Assembly: GCA_018897155.1 (NCBI GenBank)
Contig: JAHILE010000054.1
Coordinates: forward strand, 1 to 6,549
DNA: 6,549 bases
From: Nanoarchaeota archaeon
GTDB lineage: Archaea; EX4484-52; LFW-46
Direction: 5' to 3'
A program made the position numbers and the translations under genes. This document shows, piece after piece, positions 1-4,449 of the stretch; the stretch's first letter is position 1, and each line of letters opens with the position of its first letter. The notes below the pieces were generated by a model, which worked only from the letters and a program-made list of their open reading frames with translations, had not been told where the DNA came from and ran no database searches.

Positions 1-497
1 ACTGGTGCGAATACAACGGAAAACAAATGATCGCATATATTGATGATGCATCCCGTATCCTTACATCATGTAGGGAATTTGACAATGCGACAACAGATAC
101 AACAATAATCGCTTTGGATAAAGCAATAGAATTTGCGGCTCCGTATGGCGGAATATTGCAAATTATGAGCGATCATGGAAGCCAATTTACTGCAACTAAA
201 ACAGATAAAAACGGTGAAGCAGAACATAAATTTGAGCTTTATTTAAAGTCAAAAAACATCGAACCGGTGCATGCAAGAGTAAAACATCCGCAAAGCAACG
301 GCAAAGCGGAAAAGTTTGTGGATACTTACAAAAAGAACCGCAATAAATTTGAAACATTGGACGCATTTATTACGTGGTATAATGATAAGCGACCGCACAT
401 GAGTCTGAATTTCAATAAAGCTGAAACGCCAACTGAAGCGTTTATACGAAAAATGCGGCCTGAAGTCTGGTTTGAGTCCGCTAAAGATTGGTTTTGA
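1..497 (+). CDS. IS481-like DDE transposase, 3' part (5' end outside window)
   Basis: The reading frame is open from the first base, so this is the C-terminal part of a longer transposase; the ATG at 27 is internal. It shows an integrase-core (rve) fold: a YIDDASR strand, then the second catalytic Asp in SDHGSQF, then HPQSNGKAEKF with the catalytic Glu 46 residues after that Asp, then a WYNDKRPHMSLN motif typical of IS481/IS3-type enzymes. The first catalytic Asp probably lies at the cut edge, since bases 1-2 are the end of an NAC codon just before Trp-Cys-Glu-Tyr. The protein would cut and join element ends using two metal ions. It ends in TGA at 495-497. No terminal inverted repeat could be identified downstream. 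The family assignment is firm at the level of DDE/rve transposase; the exact IS family is less certain. Confidence 0.85.
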   Translation, partial: WCEYNGKQMIAYIDDASRILTSCREFDNATTDTTIIALDKAIEFAAPYGGILQIMSDHGSQFTATKTDKNGEAEHKFELYLKSKNIEPVHARVKHPQSNGKAEKFVDTYKKNRNKFETLDAFITWYNDKRPHMSLNFNKAETPTEAFIRKMRPEVWFESAKDWF

Positions 498-732
498 GGC
501 GAAATTATGTGCGCGAAATATATATCAAAGAAGATGGAAATGATTACGGGATATCACATTCTTCTCGCCTTCGCATAAATAGATAGATTATGACGCTAAC
601 CAGCTGCAATGCGAGGATAATTACTATCCAGCTGATACGTATACCAATCCATCATTGCCATAGGTGTATAGTGCATCGTGTACAGTATTTAAAGGTTTTA
701 ATAGAATAAAGTTGGTATACGTTGGATGCCGT
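498..732. other. Intergenic stretch after transposase, upstream of tRNA-Gln
   Basis: No convincing gene is visible. It should contain the right end of the IS element, but no terminal repeat could be recognised. An 11-bp perfect inverted repeat (ACGTATACCAA at 637-647, TTGGTATACGT at 712-722) flanks an AT-rich stretch at 686-708 (TATTTAAAG, TTTTAATAG) that may carry the tRNA promoter. A 26-codon minus-strand frame (676 to 596, starting MHYTPMAMMD) reads like protein but is too short to call. Confidence 0.4.
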
Positions 733-770
733 AGCCCCATGGTGTAGTGGCCAAGCATACGGGCCTTTGG

Positions 771-806
771 AGCAGAGTGAATATTATAAATTTTCTTTGC
801 GAATAT
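771..806 (+). other. Canonical 37/38 intron in tRNA-Gln
   Basis: This 36-nt intron lies one base after the anticodon. AGC is repeated at 771-773 and 807-809, so sequence alone leaves the cut ambiguous by up to three bases, but BHB geometry favours 771-806. The inner helix is GCAGA (772-776) with TTTGC (796-800), including one G-T wobble. The central helix pairs anticodon-loop TTT (766-768) with GAA (801-803), with C765/T804 unpaired. The bulges are GG^A and AT^A. Confidence 0.8.
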
Positions 807-827
807 AGCCTGTGACCGAGGTTCAAA

Positions 828-918
828 TCATGTAATTGCATTGCAAGCTTTTTTCAAGCTCTGCTTGAAAAATCTCGAACGAAAGTGAGAGAATTTCGCA
901 ATGCTCCGCATGCGAAAA
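828..918 (+). other. Non-canonical 59/60 intron in the tRNA-Gln T-loop
   Basis: This 91-nt insertion splits the T-loop between positions 59 and 60. The T stem acts as outer helix. TTC (822-824) pairs with GAA (914-916) as central helix, with A825/C913 unpaired. The bulges are AA^T and AA^T, and CATG (829-832) pairs with CATG (909-912) as inner helix. AAATC is repeated at both ends, so the boundary is chosen by structure. The interior holds a 10-bp hairpin (850-859/863-872), a bulged GNRA hairpin (874-889) and a third hairpin (894-899 plus 901-904, with 908-917) that competes with the BHB pairing. Confidence 0.8.
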
Positions 919-932
919 TCCTCGTGGGGCTA

Positions 933-1055
933 TTTACAAATCCGAAGGATTTGGAAAGCCGCGAGCTCCGCGCCAAATGGTTAATGAGGCGGAGCGACCG
1001 GATTTTTCGCCATTTACTAAATGTATTGGGCGAAAACAGCACAATTATACAATGC
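933..1055. other. Hairpin-rich spacer between tRNA-Gln and tRNA-Gly
   Basis: No convincing gene is present, although 61-codon frames cross it on both strands; these are judged spurious because they also run through the tRNA exons or introns. Three inverted repeats follow one another: CAAATCC-gaa-GGATTTG (937-953), GCTCCGC (965-971) with GCGGAGC (989-995), and TTTTCGCC (1004-1011) with GGCGAAAA (1029-1036). They may be processing or termination structures in a shared tRNA transcript. A TATA-like ATTATAC at 1044-1050 is too close to the tRNA-Gly start to be its obvious promoter, so co-transcription from the tRNA-Gln promoter is possible. Confidence 0.5.
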
Positions 1056-1258
1056 GCGCCGATAGTCTAGTGGTATGATATTGGCCTTCCACGGCTGCAA
1101 AATCAGCAGACATTTTTTGTTTCGCAAGAAACAAAAAAGCCTCAAACGCAAGTGAGAGGACTTTGGGCGACTACATCTTCGATGTAGTCACCTGTTTGGT
1201 GTCGCTGCTTCGCAGCAGAAGAAAGCCGACGGCCCGGGTTCAATTCCCGGTCGGCGCA
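1056..1258 (+). tRNA. tRNA-Gly (anticodon UCC) with a 132-nt intron
   Basis: The exons 1056-1091 and 1224-1258 give a 71-nt cloverleaf. The acceptor GCGCCGA (1056-1062) pairs with TCGGCGC (1251-1257); A1258 is the discriminator and CCA is not encoded. The anticodon stem is TTGGC (1081-1085) with GCCGA (1225-1229), and the anticodon TCC is at 1088-1090. The T arm is CCGGG-TTCAATT-CCCGG (1234-1250). The intron is at canonical position 37/38. A T-rich stretch follows at 1262-1267 and another at 1285-1297, either of which could terminate transcription. The gene ends two bases before the stop codon of the convergent minus-strand reading frame. Confidence 0.93.
1092..1223 (+). other. 132-nt structured intron in tRNA-Gly
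   Basis: The ends form a textbook BHB. Anticodon-loop CTTC (1086-1089) pairs with GAAG (1218-1221), the bulges are CA^C (1090-1092) and AA^A (1222-1224), and the inner helix is GCTGC (1094-1098) with GCAGC (1212-1216). Inside are an 11-bp perfect hairpin with a GCAA loop (1113-1138), a bulged GNRA hairpin (1141-1156), and a 9-bp perfect hairpin GACTACATC-ttc-GATGTAGTC (1169-1189). It is long for an archaeal tRNA intron. No protein of endonuclease size can be encoded in it. Confidence 0.88.
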
Positions 1259-1259
1259 T

Positions 1260-1757
1260 TCATTTTTCATCTGACCCATATACCTTTTGTTTTTTTCTCA
1301 AATGGTGGTGTCTTCCTTTATCTTCATAATGGACTTTGTCATGTTTTATGTGAACTATTTCATGATAATATTTATTGGTGGCGGGGTGTACTTCCTTAGC
1401 AGCTTCATTTTTATGATCTGTTTCAACAGCATATGGCTCTAAACGCAATTCTACGCCTTCGTATAGCTGATTAGTTGCATGGCTTAATTCATTAGCAGCA
1501 GCTTCATTTGTTGCGCCGGGTAGAATTGCCTTGAGAATATAGTCCCAATCCGCATGTTTTTTTAAATCTATATGTACGTCTGAAGGGCTAGTTTTAACCA
1601 CATAAACATATAATTCTGGATGGATGCCCTACTCTTGTTTATTTTTATTAAGCTCGTATCATTCGCGTTCAATATCGCTAATGTCTTTTTCACGTTCAAA
1701 CTTGAGTAACGCATACGCCTCTCCATTTCCATCTCGTTTCTTCAATTTCAAACGCAT
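1260..1757 (-). pseudogene. Uncharacterised reading frame with two in-frame stops
   Basis: A single frame runs from ATG at 1757 to TGA at 1260-1262 (165 codons including the stop) but is interrupted by TGA at 1659-1661 (codon 33) and TAG at 1629-1631 (codon 43). Both flanks read as protein in the same frame: 32 charged residues starting MRLKLKKRDGNGEAY upstream, YELNKNKQE between the stops, and GIHPELYVYVVKTSPSD onward downstream. The promoter also looks real, with TTTATATTT on the minus strand centred 25 bp before the ATG. If translation restarts, a GTG at 1601 would give 113 residues, ending in a His- and Lys-rich tail. I do not recognise a family, and no membrane segment or metal-binding motif stands out. 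The simplest reading is recent inactivation by two substitutions. Readthrough is less likely, because several nearby genes appear to end normally at TGA. Confidence 0.55.
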
Positions 1758-1775
1758 AGAGCTATTTGGGATTAT

Positions 1776-1790
1776 CCAAATATAAATGCT
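1776..1790 (-). promoter_or_regulatory. TATA box for the 1757-1260 reading frame
   Basis: The minus strand reads AGCATTTATATTTGG. The AT core is centred at about 1782, 25 bp upstream of the ATG at 1757, which is the archaeal TATA-to-start spacing expected for a leaderless transcript. There is no ribosome binding site before the ATG. Confidence 0.5.
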
Positions 1791-1798
1791 GTGTAAAA

Positions 1799-1830
1799 TG
1801 CCGAAAGCCCCGGTGTCAGGGCTTCCGGCA
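1799..1830 (-). terminator. Strong hairpin, possible terminator of the 1852-1974 ORF
   Basis: Bases 1799-1810 pair with 1819-1830 over 12 positions with one A-C mismatch and an 8-base loop. The stem is GC-rich. Read on the minus strand it is followed by TTTTA, and it lies 22 bp after the stop of the small minus-strand ORF at 1852. It also lies just upstream of the promoter for the 1757 reading frame, so it could insulate that promoter. Archaeal termination usually depends on the T tract rather than a hairpin, so the role is inferred. Confidence 0.35.
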
Positions 1831-1851
1831 GAAAGGGAGATAAAACAATCC

Positions 1852-1974
1852 TCAGTACAAAGAACTGATTATAGAAGAAGTATTGGTTGTGTTCAAAACC
1901 CTTACTTTGTAGTATTTTCTGTCAACCGCTTCAGCCCACATTGCTAATAAATCGTTTTTCACATAAATCACCAT
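1852..1974 (-). CDS. Possible small 40-residue protein, unknown
   Basis: ATG at 1974 opens a 40-codon frame ending in TGA at 1852-1854. The product begins MVIYVKNDLLAMWAEAV and continues with DRKYYKVRVLNTTNT, a composition that looks like protein rather than random translation. An AT-rich block lies directly upstream, too close to be a proper TATA box for a leaderless start, and the frame stays open upstream of the ATG for some codons, so this may be the C-terminal remnant of a longer gene. A strong hairpin follows it. No family is recognised. Confidence 0.3.
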   Translation of the reverse strand: MVIYVKNDLLAMWAEAVDRKYYKVRVLNTTNTSSIISSLY

Positions 1975-2217
1975 ATAATATTTTATTGCGCGGTCGTGGG
2001 TTTGGTTGTTGAAACTTCAGTGGCCAAAGGGGCCCCAAACCCGCCGTCGCAGGAGTTCTTAATTCCAAGAATAAGGTGTTTTTTGCGGTATATATAACAT
2101 CCCCTTTGGAGCATTGCCGATACGAAAGGAAAGTTGCCGAAATAGAATTTGTGGTGGGTATTAGTAAAATTTGGCTGGGGTGCGCGAAGCGAGTGGAGAA
2201 GTTGCTCGAAGCGGCTT
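1975..2217. other. Stretch without a supported gene
   Basis: Frames of 83 codons (minus, 2234 to 1983) and 105 codons (plus, 2076 to 2393) cross this stretch, but each overlaps the better supported 2218-2526 gene and neither shows recognisable motifs. An 8-bp inverted repeat GGGTTTGG (1998-2005) and CCAAACCC (2035-2042) encloses a GC-rich segment with GGGGCCCC. A small CGC-gaa-GCG hairpin lies at 2184-2192. This may be eroded gene sequence. Confidence 0.3.
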
Positions 2218-2526
2218 TTAATAAGCATTATCAACAGATATGGGGCTCAAAGAGTTATATTTGCTTTCTTGTACAGTTATTTGAGATTGAATCTTACTTA
2301 CGCGTTCATTGTATTCAAGTACCATCTTTCGTATTTTTGGCACACCAATTTCTGAGATTGACATATAAAATAGCTCTTCTTCAGAACCTTTAAATCCCTT
2401 AGTTTCAAGTTCTATTTCTTTATCTATGATAGGTCTAAATAGCTCGATTTCGGCGCCACACATTTCTATCGTTAATTTACTTAACTCTGAAACTATTTTT
2501 TCTTGCTCCGTCTCCTTGTATGGCAT
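2218..2526 (-). CDS. Hypothetical small hydrophilic protein
   Basis: This is a frame of 102 codons from ATG at 2526 to TAA at 2218. The product begins MPYKETEQEKIVSELSKLTI and is rich in Glu, Lys, Ile and Ser. Its early residues and the segment near residue 65-90 (RKMVLEYNERVSKIQSQI) look helical and could form a coiled coil. No signal peptide, membrane helix or catalytic motif is visible. A GTG at 2535 is an alternative start. A TTTTAAG box at about 2560-2566 lies 28 bp before that GTG and 37 bp before the ATG, so the start is uncertain by three codons. It lies about 120 bp downstream of orc1/cdc6 on the same strand. I do not recognise the family. Confidence 0.6.
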   Translation of the reverse strand: MPYKETEQEKIVSELSKLTIEMCGAEIELFRPIIDKEIELETKGFKGSEEELFYMSISEIGVPKIRKMVLEYNERVSKIQSQITVQESKYNSLSPISVDNAY

Positions 2527-2655
2527 ATTAATCACATTAATTATTTGTTTCTATCAAAGCTTAAAAGCTTGTTTTAGTACGATATGTTTCGTAGCCGCTC
2601 CGAGCAATTGAATTAACTTCTTATTAAGTGGAGTAACTTGCGCCATTCACAGCCT

Positions 2656-3681
2656 TCAAATCTTAATACTATATTTCCGCCACCTGACATCGCCGCTTGC
2701 TTCGATAAAGCCCGCTTTTACAAGTTCTTCCATGTTGTAGCGGAATGTGCGCTCACTCGCTGCATTTGGTGCGCGCCTCTTATACTCCTCAAAAATCTCG
2801 CCTGAGCCCGCGCTTGCTTTTTCCTCGATTATTTTGTAAAGTATGCGCGAGTCCTCCTCAATATCCGCAAGCATAGATTCAATCTTCATTCTTTTTGCAG
2901 CCTTCAGGGCGTGTATTATGTCCTCCTTATCGATATTTTTTGCGTTTCTTCCTTCAGCCAATTTTGCAGCCCTGCGCAATATTTCAAGTCCCACACGCGC
3001 ATCCCCACCGGCAGCGTTTGCCGCAACCTTTATCAGCTCTTGCGATATTTTCGATGGCAGTAGGGCGAACATTACGCGGTCGATAAGTATATCTGAAAGC
3101 TCATTAGCCGTATATCTCGGAAATTCTATTGCCTCAACAGCAATCGAACTTCTTATGCGGGGATCGATTTTTGCAAGCGCTTGCTCGCTGTTTGAAATCA
3201 GCACAAGGCCATATCCTTCGCGCGAGAAATCATAAAGTATGTCGAAATTGAGAAGCTTGTCTGCTTCGTCAAGCGCAAGTATCAGTTTTTTCCCGGATGC
3301 CTTGACAAGGTTTGCGACGTCAATAAACAGTTCTTTTGTTTGCCTGCGCGGGTTTGTGAATCGGGACATTTTAGAGACAATTTCGTAAAGTATGGCGTGC
3401 GTTGTCTGCGATTTCCAGCAGTTGATGTATATTGTTTTTGCGTTTGCGGTATGCGATTCAAGCTCCTTGAACATCCATCGCACAAGCGATGTCTTTCCAG
3501 TGCCTGTCGGGCCGAAAAGAAAAACGTTTCTGATTGACTGGTTTATCACAATGGGTTTCAGGCATGATGCAAGGTAGTCGCGCTCACCGTCTCTGTGAAG
3601 AAGCCGTTCGGGAACAAAAACTTCAGTAAGCGCAGATTCATCCTTTATGATGAAGTTCTCGATGTCAAACAGATTGCCCAT
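2656..3681 (-). CDS. Orc1/Cdc6 replication initiator AAA+ ATPase
   Basis: A product of 341 residues from ATG 3681, matching the orc1/cdc6 family. The family recognises origins and helps load the MCM helicase. From the N-terminus: Walker A GPTGTGKT (about 57-64), Walker B LALDEAD (135-141), sensor 1 LISNS (about 162-166), DPRIR with likely arginine-finger residues (about 174-178), sensor 2 GDARVGLEILRRA (226-238), and a C-terminal winged-helix domain (about 275-341) for DNA binding. Length is slightly below the usual 380-420. A TTG at 3702 could add seven residues, but the TATA box at 3701-3711 is centred 25 bp upstream of ATG 3681, which favours a leaderless transcript starting there. Divergent to the kinase pseudogene. 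No origin repeats (ORB) are obvious nearby. It could be the main initiator or an accessory paralogue. Confidence 0.92.
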   Translation of the reverse strand: MGNLFDIENFIIKDESALTEVFVPERLLHRDGERDYLASCLKPIVINQSIRNVFLFGPTGTGKTSLVRWMFKELESHTANAKTIYINCWKSQTTHAILYEIVSKMSRFTNPRRQTKELFIDVANLVKASGKKLILALDEADKLLNFDILYDFSREGYGLVLISNSEQALAKIDPRIRSSIAVEAIEFPRYTANELSDILIDRVMFALLPSKISQELIKVAANAAGGDARVGLEILRRAAKLAEGRNAKNIDKEDIIHALKAAKRMKIESMLADIEEDSRILYKIIEEKASAGSGEIFEEYKRRAPNAASERTFRYNMEELVKAGFIEASGDVRWRKYSIKI

Positions 3682-3700
3682 AGTGAGATTATTGCGCGCC

Positions 3701-3712
3701 AAAATATAAAAG
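3701..3712. promoter_or_regulatory. Shared TATA-like box between orc1/cdc6 and the kinase pseudogene
   Basis: AAAATATAAAAG on the plus strand reads CTTTTATATTTT on the minus strand, so it can act as a TATA box in both directions. On the minus strand it is centred 25 bp before the orc1 ATG at 3681. On the plus strand it is 42 bp before ATG 3748, giving a leader of roughly 15 nt. The intergenic space is only 66 bp. Confidence 0.5.
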
Positions 3713-3747
3713 ATGCGCTGTTCAAATAATGTTTATTGGCTGGTTTT

Positions 3748-4426
3748 ATGAAGTCCGAAGAGTGTTTGAACATAATTATTTCTGAAATCCTACGTTTGTC
3801 AAAGCAGGTTAAGTGCTTCATAATCGGCATCGGCGGCGGGGTGGGAGTCGGAAAAACAGCGCTTGTAGATGCGCTGAAAGTTTCTTTGGAAGAGAAAGGC
3901 AAAAAGGTTGCGATTCTTCATATGGATGATTTTTTGAATCTGCTGAAAAGCGCAGTTTTATCGAAACGGAATGGGATGAAAGGCATGTGAATTTTGGCGA
4001 GCTGTGAAGAGTGTTTGAGAGCATAAGGTGTGGTGATATTGAGGTAATAAAGCCCAAATATAATCGCGCAACCAGGCTAATAGAAATCGAAACGTTCGTA
4101 CTTTCAGGCATTGAGGTTATCATTTTCGAAGGTCTTTACACAATATTCTTTACACAATATCGAGCGAGGAGCGCCTCGGAAATTTTCTTGAGTTTGTCGA
4201 CCTGCCTGTTTTTATGTCCGCTGAGCTTTCGGATATTAAGCGGTGGCGGTTTTTACAGGAAGAAAAAAAGCCGCATCCAAGAAGCATGGAACGGATGGAG
4301 CGCCACTGGAATCTTGGCATTCTTGATGACTTGAACAGGAACATCCTTCCAACGAAAAGAAACGCTCGTTTCATAGTTTTTGTTGATTCTGCGCATACGT
4401 TCAAAATATCTATTCAACGCATATAA
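3748..4426 (+). pseudogene. Uridine kinase/PRK-like P-loop kinase, inactivated
   Basis: Three frames join into one protein of about 220 residues when three lesions are corrected. It belongs to the P-loop kinase superfamily that includes uridine kinase, phosphoribulokinase and pantothenate kinase, which phosphorylate a small hydroxyl substrate with ATP. Visible are Walker A GGVGVGKT (about 30-37), HMDDF, WDERHVNF, a KPKYNRAT segment, VIIFEGLYT, and a C-terminal NARFIVFVDSAH. The lesions are: a lost T in the T run at 3930-3935, shifting frame; an in-frame TGA at 4005-4007; and a perfect 14-bp tandem duplication (4133-4146 and 4147-4160) that shifts frame again. Removing one copy restores EGLYTISSEERLGNFLEF. 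It ends in TAA at 4424-4426. ATG 3748 is the preferred start; a TTG at 3736 is also in frame. The exact substrate cannot be told. Confidence 0.82.
4133..4160 (+). repeat. 14-bp perfect tandem duplication inside the kinase pseudogene
   Basis: TCTTTACACAATAT occurs at 4133-4146 and again, with no gap, at 4147-4160. Since 14 is not a multiple of three, the second copy throws the kinase out of frame. This looks like replication slippage and is unlikely to be a read error. Confidence 0.95.
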
Positions 4427-4430
4427 TAAT
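4419..4430 (+). promoter_or_regulatory. TATA box for the 4450 gene
   Basis: The sequence around CATATAATAA is centred near 4424, 26 bp before ATG 4450, and overlaps the end of the kinase pseudogene. There is no Shine-Dalgarno sequence ahead of the ATG, so a leaderless transcript is inferred. Confidence 0.5.
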
Positions 4431-4449
4431 CAGACGCTAATAATATAAT

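Larger units (their letters stand above)
733..932 (+). tRNA. tRNA-Gln (anticodon UUG) with two introns
   Basis: Removing two insertions gives a 73-nt cloverleaf. The acceptor stem AGCCCCA (733-739) pairs perfectly with TGGGGCT (925-931); A932 is the discriminator and CCA is not encoded. The D stem is GTGT/ATAC. The anticodon stem is CGGGC (760-764) with GCCTG (808-812), and the anticodon TTG is at 767-769. The T stem is CGAGG (817-821) with CCTCG (920-924) and a TTCAAAT loop. Intron 1 (771-806, 36 nt) sits at canonical position 37/38. Intron 2 (828-918, 91 nt) sits at 59/60 in the T-loop. Both junctions fit BHB geometry, although each has one non-pairing position in the central helix. Splicing would need the archaeal tRNA endonuclease and ligase. 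A single tRNA-Gln gene with two introns, one of them non-canonical, suggests a splicing enzyme with broad substrate tolerance. Confidence 0.92.

Noticed and set aside
885-1070. 61-codon plus-strand frame and its minus-strand counterpart (854-1042)
   Set aside because: They run through the tRNA-Gln 3' exon, the intron or the start of tRNA-Gly, and have no protein-like motifs.
828-1223. CRISPR array or direct-repeat array
   Set aside because: The repeated element occurs only twice, within introns, without regular spacers.
1092-1223. Intron-encoded homing endonuclease
   Set aside because: The 132-nt intron is too short and is filled with hairpins.
1163-1399. 78-codon plus-strand frame
   Set aside because: It covers the tRNA-Gly intron and 3' exon and is antisense to the better supported minus-strand reading frame.
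2181-2200. CGCGAAGCGAGTGGAG resembling the GNRA hairpin motif of the tRNA introns
   Set aside because: The similarity is partial, needs gaps, and the CTC/GAG stem is not conserved; more likely chance.
2843-3235. 130-codon plus-strand frame
   Set aside because: It is antisense to orc1/cdc6, whose AAA+ motifs are unmistakable; the composition is Ser/Ala/Phe-rich as expected for a shadow.
4005-4007. TGA read as an amino acid across the genome
   Set aside because: Four other genes in the window (transposase, orc1/cdc6, 4450 gene, rnhB) end plausibly at TGA, and the kinase has additional frameshifts.
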